From: Hirschia sp964352025
GTDB taxonomy: Bacteria; Pseudomonadota; Alphaproteobacteria; Caulobacterales; Hyphomonadaceae
Length of the DNA stretch: 64,000 bases
Direction: 5' to 3'
Assembly: GCA_964352025.1 (NCBI GenBank)
Contig: CAYGPZ010000008.1
Span: 62,001-126,000, forward strand
Position numbers and translations under genes: made by a program. Below the pieces are notes generated by a model. The model was not told the origin of the DNA. It saw only the letters and a list, made by a program, of their open reading frames with translations, and ran no database searches. Numbering within the stretch: position 1 is the first letter of the stretch; each line of letters begins with the position of its first letter. Below, in pieces: positions 55,054 to 64,000 of the stretch.

Positions 55054-56121
55054 ATGAAGTTTCTTGATCAATGTAAATTATACGTTGCCGCCGGCTATGG
55101 TGGTGATGGATGTGTGTCTTTTCGTCGTGAAAAATACATCTCACACGGTGGACCAGATGGCGGTGATGGCGGTCAGGGCGGAAGCGTATGGGCGGAAGCT
55201 GTTGAAGGCCTAAACACGCTCATAGACTATCGTTACCAACAACACTTCCAAGCCGCTCGTGGTGGCCACGGCATGGGAAGAAACCGCACGGGCGCAGATT
55301 CAGATGACGTCATCATCAAAGTCCCTGTCGGCACTCAAATCTATGAAGAAGATCAGGAAACAATGATTGCTGATCTGTCAAAGCTTGGTGACAAAGTACT
55401 GCTTGCCGAAGGTGGCTCAGGTGGCTGGGGAAATGTACGCTTTAAATCCTCAACTAATCAGGCCCCTCGCCGTTTCAATCCGGGACTTGAAGGCGATGAG
55501 CGCTGGATATGGATGCGCTTGAAACTAATCGCTGATGCTGGGCTGGTTGGACTACCAAATGCCGGAAAATCAACCTTCCTCGCAGCGACTTCCGAAGCTA
55601 AGCCTAAAATCGCCGATTACCCGTTTACAACGCTCCACCCAAATCTTGGTGTGGTAAGCCTCGGTATCGGATCATCCTTCGTTTTAGCGGATATCCCCGG
55701 CCTGATAGAAGGCGCAGCGGATGGCGCGGGTATTGGTACGCGTTTTCTAGGTCATATTGAACGCTGCTCTGTCCTGCTTCACCTTATTGATGGCTCTCAG
55801 GATGATCCTGATCAAGCCTACCTCACAGTTCGAAAAGAGCTGGAAGACTATGGTGCGGATCTAGATTCAAAAACTGAGATAATCGCTCTGAATAAATCCG
55901 ATACTCTGGATGAAGATATATTGGCGGAGCAATCCGACAAACTGGAAAAAGTATGCGGGTCCAAACCGCACATTATTTCAGGCGCGACAGGTGCTAATGT
56001 AAAAGAAGTGTTGGGACTGGTGCATTCTGCTATCCATGAACAACGAATCGCTAAAGCCGAAAAAGAAGCCACTCAAAATGCTATTGATGCAGGAGAAGAA
56101 ATAGAGGGATGGACACCATAG
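55054..56121 (+). CDS. obgE: GTPase ObgE/CgtA
   Basis: 355-residue ribosome-assembly GTPase linked to cell-cycle and stress control. N-terminal Gly-rich OBG fold (YGGDGCVSFRREKYISHGGPDGGDGG), then the G domain from about residue 160: P-loop GLPNAGKST, switch DYPFTT, DIPGLIEGA (G3), NKSD (G4), SGATG (G5). Overlaps proB by 13 bases. Confidence 0.97.
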   Translation: MKFLDQCKLYVAAGYGGDGCVSFRREKYISHGGPDGGDGGQGGSVWAEAVEGLNTLIDYRYQQHFQAARGGHGMGRNRTGADSDDVIIKVPVGTQIYEEDQETMIADLSKLGDKVLLAEGGSGGWGNVRFKSSTNQAPRRFNPGLEGDERWIWMRLKLIADAGLVGLPNAGKSTFLAATSEAKPKIADYPFTTLHPNLGVVSLGIGSSFVLADIPGLIEGAADGAGIGTRFLGHIERCSVLLHLIDGSQDDPDQAYLTVRKELEDYGADLDSKTEIIALNKSDTLDEDILAEQSDKLEKVCGSKPHIISGATGANVKEVLGLVHSAIHEQRIAKAEKEATQNAIDAGEEIEGWTP

Positions 56122-57266
56122 AAAGTCTGAATGGACTAGACCATTTGGCCCAAGCCAAACGTGTCGTGGTAAAACTAGGTTCCGCACTTCTTGTTGATGA
56201 ACAGGGAGAGTCTGATACTGCGCGTATTCAGGCAATCTCCCGTGATATTGTCGCCCTCATAGCGGATGGCAAGCAAGTTATTATTGTCTCTTCAGGCTCC
56301 GTTGCACTCGGTCGAAAAGTTCTGAATTTGCACAGCGGCAGTCTTAAATTAGATGAAAAACAAGCCGCAGCAGCTGCGGGGCAACTACGCCTTATACGCG
56401 CTTGGGAGAATGCTTTTCAGATACACTCGATCCAAATCGCTCAAGCACTTCTTACACTCGACGATACTGAAATCCGCCGTCGATGGTTAAACGCTAGAGC
56501 GACACTCAATACGCTTTTGGAAGCAGGCGCACTTCCCATCGTGAATGAAAACGATACCGTCGCAACTGAGGGCATTCGATACGGTGACAATGATCGACTG
56601 TCTGCCCGGGTGGCCCAGCTTGTGGGTGCAGATGTATTAGTCCTGCTTTCGGATATTGACGGCCTTTACACTGCCGACCCAAGAGTTGACCCATCCGCCA
56701 AACACATACCCTTAGTGACAGACCTAACGCCGGAAATCATGGCGATGGGCGGAAGTGCAAATGCGCAAGCCGGTGTTGGTACGGGTGGAATGGCAACCAA
56801 ATTAGAAGCTGCGCGTATCGCAATGACCGCAGGATGTGCAACCGTTATTACGCTTGGCGAACCTGAATCTGACAATCATGACCTACCATTGTCTGCCTTG
56901 CGCGGTGGTGCCAAGGCAACTTGGTTTATTCCACAAATTACACCTGAAACGGCACGTATTCAATGGTTGCTGGGATCGCTTCAGCCATCTGGAAAAGTGA
57001 TTGTCGACAAGGGTGCAGCCAAAGCGTTGAAAAACGGAATGAGCCTTCTTCCCGCTGGGATAATTTCGATCGAAGGTCATTTTGATCGCGGTGATGCTTT
57101 GGAAGTATATGATCCAACGAATACACTGATTTCACGCGGTATTAGTTCTTACTCCTCTGATGATGCAGTTAAACTCATTGGGCGCAATACAACTGAAATC
57201 GAAAGCATAGTGGGATATAAAGGCCGCCCCGCGCTTATTCACACAGACGATATGGTGTTGCTCTAA
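56109..57266 (+). CDS. proB: Glutamate 5-kinase with PUA domain
   Basis: 385-residue first enzyme of proline synthesis, phosphorylating glutamate. The amino-acid-kinase fold shows VVKLGSALLVDE, VSSGSVALGRK, NENDTVAT with GDNDRLSARVA, and LLSDIDGLYTADPR. A C-terminal PUA domain (about 290-385, PSGKVIVDKGAAKAL; SRGISSYSSDD) is as in enterobacterial ProB. Together with proA downstream it makes gamma-glutamyl semialdehyde. Confidence 0.96.
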   Translation: MDTIESLNGLDHLAQAKRVVVKLGSALLVDEQGESDTARIQAISRDIVALIADGKQVIIVSSGSVALGRKVLNLHSGSLKLDEKQAAAAAGQLRLIRAWENAFQIHSIQIAQALLTLDDTEIRRRWLNARATLNTLLEAGALPIVNENDTVATEGIRYGDNDRLSARVAQLVGADVLVLLSDIDGLYTADPRVDPSAKHIPLVTDLTPEIMAMGGSANAQAGVGTGGMATKLEAARIAMTAGCATVITLGEPESDNHDLPLSALRGGAKATWFIPQITPETARIQWLLGSLQPSGKVIVDKGAAKALKNGMSLLPAGIISIEGHFDRGDALEVYDPTNTLISRGISSYSSDDAVKLIGRNTTEIESIVGYKGRPALIHTDDMVLL

Positions 57267-57325
57267 CCTTTAAGAATGCGCCATTAACACCCAAATACCG
57301 ATCTAAGACCTTCAAGGATCACAAA

Positions 57326-58606
57326 ATGACAAAGACTTTTTTAGCTTCAGAATTAGAAGCCACTATGAATGAAATGGGCGTTCGCGCGCGCAAGGCCTCA
57401 GCCCTTCTGGCAAAAGCAGGCCCAGAGGCGCGTACAAATGCTCTCAAGGCAATGGCTAAGCGTATTCGTGAAAACGCGGCTACAATATTGGAGGCGAACG
57501 CCAAAGATATGGAAGCTGGGCGCGCAAAAGACCTCACGCCAGCTTTGCTCGACCGTCTTGAACTATCTGCTGACCGCCTTGAAGGTGTCGCTAAAGGTCT
57601 GGAATTGGTTTCAGAAGTGCAAGACCCAGTTGGTGATGTGATGGCAAGTTGGGACCGCCCAAATGGCCTAAAGATTTCCCGTGTGCGCGGCCCAATCGGC
57701 GTTATCGGCATTATCTATGAAAGCCGTCCAAATGTGACAGCTGATGCTGGCTCTCTTTGTGTGCGCTCTGCAAATGCTGCTATTTTGCGCGGTGGTTCAG
57801 AGAGTGTGAACTCGGCCATTGCCATTACAAACGCACTACAGCAAGGGCTTGAAGACGCAGGCTTGCCAAAAGACGCTGTGCAAATGGTTCCAACAACCGA
57901 TCGTGCTGCGGTTGGACACATGCTTAAAGGCTTGCGGGGTAATCTTGATGTTGTCGTCCCACGTGGCGGAAAAGGTCTTGTATCTCGTGTGCAAGAAGAA
58001 GCACGTGTACCGGTCATTGGTCACCTTGAAGGCCTGTGTCACACATATGTGCACGAAAGCGCAGATGCAGAAAAAGCTGTTGCCATCGTCACAAACGCAA
58101 AAATGCGCAGGACTGGTATTTGTGGTGCCACAGAAACAATGCTTATCGATGCAAGCATTGCGAATGATCTCTTGCCAAAAATCGCTGCCTCGCTTCAAGA
58201 AGCTGGCTGTGAATTGCGCGGGAATGACAAGGCACAAGCTATTGTTGATATGACACTCGCAACAGAAGAAGACTGGCGTACGGAATATCTAGGATCAGTC
58301 ATTTCAATCAAGGTTGTTGAAAACATCGATGAAGCGATTGATCACGTCGACACCTATAGTTCAGGCCACACTGAAGCGATTATCACTGAAGATGCACAAG
58401 CAGCAGAACGTTTCTTGAACGATGTTGATGCGTCCATCGTCATGCACAATGCCTCCACGCAATTTGCGGATGGTGGTGAATTTGGCATGGGTGCTGAAAT
58501 CGGCATCGCAACGGGTCGCTTACATGCACGTGGCCCAGTGGGAGCTGAGCAATTGACGATCTTCAAATATCAAGTGAGAGGCACGGGCCAAACACGCCCC
58601 GCATAA
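57326..58606 (+). CDS. proA: Gamma-glutamyl phosphate reductase
   Basis: 426-residue NADPH-dependent ALDH-fold enzyme. PIGVIGIIYESRPNV near 120, AILRGGSESVNSA, VVVPRGGKGL, and the catalytic Cys in MRRTGICGATETMLID; ends with STQFADGGEFGMGAEIGIAT. AAGGAT precedes the ATG. Second step of proline synthesis after proB. Confidence 0.97.
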   Translation: MTKTFLASELEATMNEMGVRARKASALLAKAGPEARTNALKAMAKRIRENAATILEANAKDMEAGRAKDLTPALLDRLELSADRLEGVAKGLELVSEVQDPVGDVMASWDRPNGLKISRVRGPIGVIGIIYESRPNVTADAGSLCVRSANAAILRGGSESVNSAIAITNALQQGLEDAGLPKDAVQMVPTTDRAAVGHMLKGLRGNLDVVVPRGGKGLVSRVQEEARVPVIGHLEGLCHTYVHESADAEKAVAIVTNAKMRRTGICGATETMLIDASIANDLLPKIAASLQEAGCELRGNDKAQAIVDMTLATEEDWRTEYLGSVISIKVVENIDEAIDHVDTYSSGHTEAIITEDAQAAERFLNDVDASIVMHNASTQFADGGEFGMGAEIGIATGRLHARGPVGAEQLTIFKYQVRGTGQTRPA

Positions 58607-58661
58607 AATACTTGATGGTTGATACACAGAAGAACGACGCCAATAAAATGGAGGTTCAAAA

Positions 58662-59267
58662 ATGAGCCGCCATTTATTGCGTCTGCCTTCTGCAACAGAC
58701 GGTCTGAAAATTGGTTTATTTGGTGGGTCATTTGACCCTGCCCACGAAGGACATGCTCACGTTGCCGAAACAGCGTTTAAACGTCTAAAGCTGGACTATG
58801 TCTGGTGGATTCCCGCTCGTGGTAATCCTCTAAAATCAACCCAAACCGATTTTGAAAAACGCTTTGCATCTGCAGAAAAAATGGCTGCTGGCCCCAATAT
58901 GCGGGTCACAGACATAGAAGAAAGACTGCAAGTTAATTATACAAATGCGCTTATCCAGCATTTGAAGGAAACTGCGCCCAAAGCGCATTTTGTCTGGATT
59001 ATGGGCGGTGACAATCTCATTGGTTTCCACAAATGGCAGGGATGGACTGATATAGCAGAAGCACTTCCCATCGCAGTCGTTGCACGCCCTGGCGCTGGTG
59101 CACGCGCTAAATTTTCCAAATTCGCACGCCGTTACAGCCAATCACGCATTCCCGACATTCGAGCCGCTTCGCTTGCTACATCTAAAGCACCTCACTGGGT
59201 GCATTTACGCGCGCCTCTAAATACCGAAAGTTCGACCCGCCTGAGGGGCAATAAGAATAGCTGGTAA
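58662..59267 (+). CDS. nadD: Nicotinate-nucleotide adenylyltransferase
   Basis: 201-residue NAD-biosynthesis enzyme of the nucleotidyltransferase superfamily. GLFGGSFDPAHEGHAHVAE contains the (H/T)xGH motif, WWIPARGNPLK follows, MGGDNLIGFHKWQGW is the substrate loop, and the C-terminal SSTRLRG is the ISTxxxR-type motif. Usual partner of rsfS. TGGAGG precedes the ATG. Confidence 0.95.
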   Translation: MSRHLLRLPSATDGLKIGLFGGSFDPAHEGHAHVAETAFKRLKLDYVWWIPARGNPLKSTQTDFEKRFASAEKMAAGPNMRVTDIEERLQVNYTNALIQHLKETAPKAHFVWIMGGDNLIGFHKWQGWTDIAEALPIAVVARPGAGARAKFSKFARRYSQSRIPDIRAASLATSKAPHWVHLRAPLNTESSTRLRGNKNSW

Positions 59268-59435
59268 TAGCGTGCGCAGTGAATTGGCATTTGGCCAATC
59301 CATTGCAACGTGTTAAAAGGAAATAAGGGTCATTTTATCGACCCATAGTAATCAAGAAAGGTAATAGCCCTGTCCGCTCAAGATATGCGTACTGCCGCTG
59401 ACAATACTGGAAGCGACACTGAAGAGGCCCCGCAT

Positions 59436-59798
59436 ATGGCCTCATCCGCCCAAATTAAAGCAATTTCGGAAAAAATTCTCAGCCGTCTAGATGACGATAA
59501 AGCAGAGAACATTATTGAAATTGACCTTATGGGAAAATCCTCCATTGCAGACACAATGATTATCGCATCAGGGCGTTCAACACGTCATGTCGGTGCGCTT
59601 GCAGATCACTTATCTCGTGCTTTTAAAGAGGCAGGTGTAACTGGTGTGCGTGTTGAAGGCCTGCAAAACTGCGACTGGGTTCTACTTGATGCAGGTGACA
59701 TCGTTGTTCACCTATTCCGTCCAGAAGTTCGTGAATTCTATAATCTGGAACGTATTTGGGGGGCAGAAACCCCTTCTTCGGACCATTTATCTTCATAA
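59436..59798 (+). CDS. rsfS: Ribosomal silencing factor RsfS
   Basis: 120 residues from the ATG at 59436, preceded by AAGAGG at ideal spacing and giving the normal RsfS length. In-frame ATG 59385 and CTG 59370 lie upstream; an AAAGG at 59357 would even suit the CTG, so a longer form is possible. RsfS binds uL14 to block subunit joining in starvation. Key blocks: ENIIEIDLMGKSSIADTMIIASGRS; GLQNCDWVLLDAGDIVVHLFRPEVREFYNLERIWG. Confidence 0.9.
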   Translation: MASSAQIKAISEKILSRLDDDKAENIIEIDLMGKSSIADTMIIASGRSTRHVGALADHLSRAFKEAGVTGVRVEGLQNCDWVLLDAGDIVVHLFRPEVREFYNLERIWGAETPSSDHLSS

Positions 59799-59867
59799 AC
59801 GAATAAATCTACAGCCGTCAGCTTTCACATAATTATTGCTGGCGGTTAGCATTCTAAAAGATTTCTC

Positions 59868-60326
59868 ATGCATATTCGAATTATCTGCGTTGGACGCATG
59901 AAAGATTGCCCTGAGCGCGATATGGTCAATGACTATATTCAACGCGCTGCTAAAACGGGTCGCATGTTGGGCATTCGCTCTGTCGAAGAAATCGAAGTTG
60001 AAGCTGGTGGCGGCAAACAAAAAGAAACAGAGCGTATTTTATCGCGCGCGGGCAATGCCCGCCTCATCCGCCTAGATGAAAAAGGCAAAGCCCTAAAGTC
60101 GATCGAATTTTCCAAAAAAATCGCTAACTGGCGAGATTCCGGTGAAGATATTGCCTTTCTCATTGGCGGTGCAGATGGTCACGCCCACTCGCTATCTGAA
60201 AAAGCTCGCGATGCGATCTCCTTTGGCATCCAAACTTGGCCGCACAAACTTGTACGCGTGATGATTGCAGAACAAGTTTATCGCGCATTGTCCATTGAGT
60301 CTGGCTCTCCCTATCATCGCGAATAA
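59868..60326 (+). CDS. rlmH: 23S rRNA pseudouridine(1915) N3-methyltransferase
   Basis: 152-residue SPOUT methyltransferase. LIRLDEKGKALKSIEFSKKI, the SAM-binding FLIGGADGH, then KLVRVMIAEQVYRALSIESGSPYHRE, which matches the RlmH C-terminus. Follows rsfS by 69 bases. Confidence 0.95.
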   Translation: MHIRIICVGRMKDCPERDMVNDYIQRAAKTGRMLGIRSVEEIEVEAGGGKQKETERILSRAGNARLIRLDEKGKALKSIEFSKKIANWRDSGEDIAFLIGGADGHAHSLSEKARDAISFGIQTWPHKLVRVMIAEQVYRALSIESGSPYHRE

Positions 60327-60410
60327 CGCGCTTTCTTTAAAACCATCTTCGTATACGGTAGCACCCATCGTTCACAGTCGGTTAGTGAAGCTGGTCTTAT
60401 AGGTAGGCAC

Positions 60411-61664
60411 ATGTTGTCTCGTTATACTCTGTCTATGTGTTTGCTTTCCCTTTGCGTCGCTTTGGGTACACCGGTTTATGCACAAGACAGCGATAAAGAC
60501 ACTTTCTCCATCAATGATCTGGAAAGCGTCGAAAAAGAACGCGATAAAGTCCTAAAACGCCTCAAAAAGCTCGAGAAAAGTGGCAAGAAGGCAGACAGAG
60601 AACTTCAAGAAATCGACAATGACCTCGTTACCGCAGCAGCTGATAGCCGTCGCAGAGAAGCAGCTGCCAATGACGCGCAAATGGAATTGAATGAACTTGA
60701 AATTAAAGAAATCCAAGCACGTCAGGAACTTTTAAAAGACAAGGATGCTCTTGCAGATATATTAGCAACGCTAATGACATTTGGGTCCAAACGTCCACCC
60801 GCACTCACAACGAGTCCCGAAGACACAAGTTCAGCTATTCGAGCAGCCATTTTAATGGGTGATATCGCCCCGAAGCTAGCCGACAAAGCTGAAACGCTTG
60901 CAACAGAACTTGATACGCTGGCGCGGCTACAGGCTGATATCAGGATCGAAAAAGATGATTTAATGCGCGCTGAACAAACTCTTTTGGCGCGTCGCGAAGA
61001 AATCGAAGCTCTACATAAAGAAAAGCGCGCACGTCGTATAGAATTAGCGAAATCTACTGCGGCTCTAAAAGCGCAAAATAATGCCCTCGCCAACAAGGCA
61101 GATACACTTCAATCCCTGCTCTCTTCTATAACTTCCAAAGCACCTACCGCTCCTACCCGCAAGCCTGCCCCACCTCGAAAATTTGCGAAGCTCAAGAAAA
61201 ACAAAATTGAAGCTCCTTCGAGTAAAAAATCAAAACCGGCCAAACCAAATACAACTCTTTTTGGCTCGAACAACGCTATTCAACGTCCGGCTATTGGAAC
61301 GCTGATTCACGCATATGGAAGCCTTGATGTATCGAGCAATAAAGCCAAAGGCCAAACTTGGAAAACACGAAAAGGTGCACATGTCGTTGCACCCCAAGAT
61401 GGACGTGTTGAATATGCGGGTGTTTTCAGAACCTATGGCCAAATTCTCATTCTGGACCTTGGCGATGACTATATGATGGTTCTTGCCGGACTTGAGTCTA
61501 TTTACGCGGAAGTCGGACAATCTGTCTTAAGCGGAGAACCCTTAGGAAGAATGTCTGATTCGAATAAGCAAACACCTGAATTATATATTGAACTCAGGAA
61601 AAATGGTTCTCCGGTTAATCCCGAAACCCTTCTTGCAAATAGCAAAAATAGGTCTCAAAGTTAA
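60411..61664 (+). CDS. EnvC-like murein hydrolase activator (degenerate LytM domain)
   Basis: 417-residue exported protein with signal peptide (about 1-24, ending VYAQ). A long coiled coil of about 200 residues (Glu/Lys/Leu-rich) and a Lys/Pro-rich linker precede a LytM/M23 domain (about 300-410). The M23 zinc ligands H-x3-D and H-x-H are not found: the region reads HAYGSLDVSS, then VAPQDGRVEYAGVFRTYGQILILD, and ends ELYIELRKNGSPVNPE. As in EnvC/NlpD, a non-catalytic domain that activates an amidase during division is likely. Next to ctpA in the common order. Confidence 0.85.
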   Translation: MLSRYTLSMCLLSLCVALGTPVYAQDSDKDTFSINDLESVEKERDKVLKRLKKLEKSGKKADRELQEIDNDLVTAAADSRRREAAANDAQMELNELEIKEIQARQELLKDKDALADILATLMTFGSKRPPALTTSPEDTSSAIRAAILMGDIAPKLADKAETLATELDTLARLQADIRIEKDDLMRAEQTLLARREEIEALHKEKRARRIELAKSTAALKAQNNALANKADTLQSLLSSITSKAPTAPTRKPAPPRKFAKLKKNKIEAPSSKKSKPAKPNTTLFGSNNAIQRPAIGTLIHAYGSLDVSSNKAKGQTWKTRKGAHVVAPQDGRVEYAGVFRTYGQILILDLGDDYMMVLAGLESIYAEVGQSVLSGEPLGRMSDSNKQTPELYIELRKNGSPVNPETLLANSKNRSQS

Positions 61665-61777
61665 CTTTAAAGCAGGCTGTTTCACTTCATGCACTGGATA
61701 AAGACCTATTTAGCGACTAAGTTTAAATAATGCTAATTTTAAGCAAAGCGAGCGCGAACTAAATGGAGCGTGATTTT

Positions 61778-63082
61778 ATGCGGTTAAGATTTATTGGGCC
61801 AACACTGGCTGGAGTGTTAGGCTTGTGTGCGTTTGCATGGAATGCTGATAGTGCACCTGAAAATAGCCATGTTGAAACATATCAACAATTAGATCTGTTT
61901 GCTGAAATTCTTGCTCGTGTTCAAACTGAATATGTAACTGACATAGATGAAGCAGACGTGATTGAAGCGTCCATCGAAGGCATGTTGACCTCGTTGGACC
62001 CTCACTCCAGTTACCTAAACCCTGAAGAATACAGATCAATGCAAGTTCAGGCTTCGGGTGAATATGGCGGATTGGGTATTGAAATCACTCAACAAGATGG
62101 TTTCATCCTTGTTGTCTCGCCGATGGACAATACGCCAGCAAGTCGCGCCGGAATTGAAGCAGGCGACTATATCTCTGGGATAAATGGCGAAAGCATTGTC
62201 GGCCAAGCTATGGATGACAGCTTGAAAGTTATGCGCGGAGCCCCTGGCACTGATATCACGCTGACAATATTGCGTGAGGACGTCGAACCTTTTGAAATAT
62301 CTTTGACACGAGAAATCATCAAACAGGATTCCGTCACGTACAAAATAGAAGACACGATTGGATATATCCGTATATCCACGTTTAATGAACGCACGACTGA
62401 TGGTTTGAACGAAGCTCTTTCGTCTTTAAAGAAAGACTTGGGCGCGCGTATGACAGGTATCATTCTAGATTTACGCAACAACCCAGGCGGCCTCCTCAAT
62501 CAAGCGGTAGGCGTATCATCAGCCTTCCTTGATGGGGGCGAAGTTGTCTCTACACGCGGTCGTCAGTCCAATGACGTTCAGCGTTACAATGCAAGACAGG
62601 GCGAACGCGTCGAAGATGTTCCTGTCATTGTCCTCATCAATGGTGGATCAGCATCGGCTGCTGAAATTGTCGCTGGTGCCTTACAAGACCACAACCGCGC
62701 AATCGTCCTAGGTGAAACGTCATTTGGGAAAGGTTCGGTTCAGTCTGTTATTCCACTTGGACCACAGCGTGGCGCAATCCGTTTGACCACTTCGCGCTAT
62801 TACACACCTTCAAATGCCTCCATTCAGGGTGCTGGCATTGAGCCTGATATCGAAGTTGCTCAGACACGCTTGTCCGATGAAGACATGGAAAACATCGCGA
62901 AACGTCAAAAAAGATATTCAGAGGCTAACCTTCGCAACGCGCTGGAAAATGACCAAGGACGCGAACGCAAACCACCTCATATTCCAAATGATCAGCCTCC
63001 TGCTGACTACGAAGGAGAGGATTATCAATTGGAACGCGCACTCCATCATTTGAGATCAAAAGAGTTCGCTGAAAAAGGTTAG
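61778..63082 (+). CDS. ctpA: S41 carboxyl-terminal processing protease
   Basis: 434 residues from the ATG at 61778, with GGAG at spacing nine; an ATG at 61763 would put five residues before. N-terminal signal/anchor (GPTLAGVLGLCAFAWNADSA). A PDZ domain (GLGIEITQQDGFILVVSPMDNTPASRAGI) and the protease fold with catalytic Ser in NGGSASAAEIVAGAL and Lys in GETSFGKGSVQSV, the Ser/Lys dyad of tail-specific proteases. Acts in the periplasm on envelope proteins. Confidence 0.94.
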   Translation: MRLRFIGPTLAGVLGLCAFAWNADSAPENSHVETYQQLDLFAEILARVQTEYVTDIDEADVIEASIEGMLTSLDPHSSYLNPEEYRSMQVQASGEYGGLGIEITQQDGFILVVSPMDNTPASRAGIEAGDYISGINGESIVGQAMDDSLKVMRGAPGTDITLTILREDVEPFEISLTREIIKQDSVTYKIEDTIGYIRISTFNERTTDGLNEALSSLKKDLGARMTGIILDLRNNPGGLLNQAVGVSSAFLDGGEVVSTRGRQSNDVQRYNARQGERVEDVPVIVLINGGSASAAEIVAGALQDHNRAIVLGETSFGKGSVQSVIPLGPQRGAIRLTTSRYYTPSNASIQGAGIEPDIEVAQTRLSDEDMENIAKRQKRYSEANLRNALENDQGRERKPPHIPNDQPPADYEGEDYQLERALHHLRSKEFAEKG

Positions 63083-63105
63083 TCTCAATATATTCAATAT
63101 TTTTT

Positions 63106-63138
63106 AGGGCGACTGGGCAATTTCTGCCCGGCCGCCCT
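63106..63138 (+). terminator. Terminator after ctpA
   Basis: AGGGCG-A-CTGGGCA pairs with TGCCCGG-CCGCCCT around a five-base loop (mismatches in the middle), followed by a T-rich stretch ATTTCGTTTT, 24 bases after the ctpA stop. Confidence 0.7.
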
Positions 63139-63261
63139 ATTTCGTTTTCAACTTGTTAACCGCGTTTAAGAGATAATGGTCAGGAAATTTCTTTTTTCTT
63201 TACCTGCTCTGAAAGTTTCATAGGTCGGTTCTGAAAGAAACATAGTGGAATAGTGCCAATC

Positions 63262-64000
63262 ATGTCTTCATCTCTTCATCAGGGCCCCTCTCCCTTTCAA
63301 GCAGGCGTAAAACACATTGCAATTGGTTTTACGGCAATTGGTGTTGTCCTAGGGTTGAGCGCTGGTTTTGTTCAAATCACTGGCAATGAAGATGCGGGAA
63401 GCCCAAAAGCAAATGTAGGCCTATTCGCAGAAAGAAACGGTCCAGCTCCCGTTTTAAAAGCCAGACTAGAAGAACATGATGTTATTCATGATGCACCGCC
63501 TGTTCATAAGATCAACACAGATTCATATGCAGCAGACGAGCCTAGCCTACCTGTCTCCGACCCAGGATCTGCCGCCACCAGCCACGCAGAATATGCCAGC
63601 ACATCTGATGGTAAAGATATTAGAATTACGCGCTTAAGCGCCGAAGAACCTAAGAAAATCGATAAACCATCAACCAACCGCAAACCACTTGTCCGCGCAC
63701 CTGTCAGGGGCATGTTTGAAAACGGCGCGATTGGTCGTCTACCCATCATTTCTGACGATGGACGTCGTTCGGCAGAAGTGTATGCAAGACCTCACACGGC
63801 AAATGGAAAACCCCAAGTCTCTCTTATTGTTGGCGGTTTGGGAATTAAACGTAGCCTGACATCACAGGCCATTAATGATTTACCGCCCGAGGTTACACTC
63901 TCGTTTGTGCCTTATTCTGACCAATTACAAACCTGGGTAAACCGCGCGCGAGAAGCTGGCCATGAAGTATTGATCGAACTTCCTATGGAGCCATATGACT
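63262..64000 (+). CDS. Divergent polysaccharide deacetylase family protein (3' end outside window)
   Basis: The frame is open from the ATG at 63262 to the window end, 246 codons without a stop. A membrane anchor (about residues 18-42) is followed by a disordered Pro/Ser/Glu-rich linker and, from about 185, the start of the divergent polysaccharide deacetylase domain: VSLIVGGLGIKRSLTSQAI, LPPEVTLSFVPYSDQ and EAGHEVLIELPMEP. The family (YibQ-like) is annotated as putatively acting on envelope glycans. Position after envC-like and ctpA genes is conserved in alphaproteobacteria. Confidence 0.85.
   Translation, partial: MSSSLHQGPSPFQAGVKHIAIGFTAIGVVLGLSAGFVQITGNEDAGSPKANVGLFAERNGPAPVLKARLEEHDVIHDAPPVHKINTDSYAADEPSLPVSDPGSAATSHAEYASTSDGKDIRITRLSAEEPKKIDKPSTNRKPLVRAPVRGMFENGAIGRLPIISDDGRRSAEVYARPHTANGKPQVSLIVGGLGIKRSLTSQAINDLPPEVTLSFVPYSDQLQTWVNRAREAGHEVLIELPMEPYD

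Noticed and set aside
63160..63175. TTAA-N6-TTAA upstream of the deacetylase gene as a CtrA box
   Set aside because: Spacer is six bases, not seven.
1..64000. CRISPR arrays, tRNA/rRNA genes, IS elements, prophage
   Set aside because: No regularly spaced repeats, no cloverleaf or rRNA sequence, no transposase or integrase reading frame seen.

Overview
The window reads as chromosomal DNA of a stalked/budding-type alphaproteobacterium (Caulobacterales; a marine Hyphomonadaceae such as a Hirschia relative is my inference). Grounds: a DivL homologue with the diagnostic tyrosine in place of the phospho-acceptor histidine, a CtrA-type box in front of it, a FlaEY-like flagellar gene beside a nonulosonic-acid cluster, ChvG/ChvI next to a PTS EIIA/HPr pair, and the rplU-rpmA-obgE-proB-proA-nadD-rsfS-rlmH order. 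Base composition is moderate for the class, and the GH50 agarase plus sulfatase pair suggests a marine habitat.

Layout. 1-2.2 kb: end of opgH and opgC (osmoregulated periplasmic glucans). 2.3-7.9 kb: a hybrid histidine kinase with HPt domain, a TadG-like surface protein with a charged Lys/Asp tract, and a REC-EAL c-di-GMP phosphodiesterase. 8.1-16.4 kb: an NDUFA9-like protein, uppP, and glutamate synthase gltD-gltB. 16.4-21 kb: pseB divergent from a four-gene nonulosonic-acid operon (SpsF-type cytidylyltransferase, RmlD-like reductase, NeuB-type synthase, GNAT). 21-28.7 kb: a two-TM protein of unknown function, the FlaEY-like protein, divL with its CtrA box, and a lipoprotein. 28.8-31 kb: ahcY and an EF-hand protein. 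31.1-35.5 kb: GH50 agarase and S1 sulfatase, both lipoproteins. 35.6-38.7 kb: ptsH, EIIA-Man, chvG and chvI, with no hprK between them. 38.9-41 kb: an AT-rich two-gene island (CD-NTase-like nucleotidyltransferase plus membrane-anchored partner), then a gene-free stretch carrying a REPIN-like inverted pair of palindromes. 41-46.3 kb: a mannose-1-phosphate guanylyltransferase/AGE-family fusion and polA. 46.4-51.9 kb: GST, ChrR-like cupin, amine oxidase and TetR behind a palindromic operator candidate, then pxpABC (5-oxoprolinase). 52-64 kb: a repeat-rich periplasmic peptidoglycan-binding protein, then the conserved housekeeping run rplU, rpmA, GNAT, obgE, proB, proA, nadD, rsfS, rlmH, envC-like, ctpA, and the start of a divergent polysaccharide deacetylase.

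The best candidate for an under-described system is the island at 38961-40245. An OAS/CD-NTase-fold enzyme with the GS and D-x-D motifs is translationally coupled to a short protein with one N-terminal membrane helix and a soluble alpha/beta domain. This is the architecture expected of a minimal CBASS-like signalling/defence pair with an effector I do not recognise. Other points worth attention are the CtrA box before divL, the missing hprK, the ManC-AGE fusion, the nonulosonic-acid operon with an unexpected reductase and no aminotransferase, and the TetR-type palindrome ahead of the GST operon.

No tRNA, rRNA, CRISPR array, insertion sequence or prophage was seen. All calls come from reading translated sequence and motifs, without database searches.
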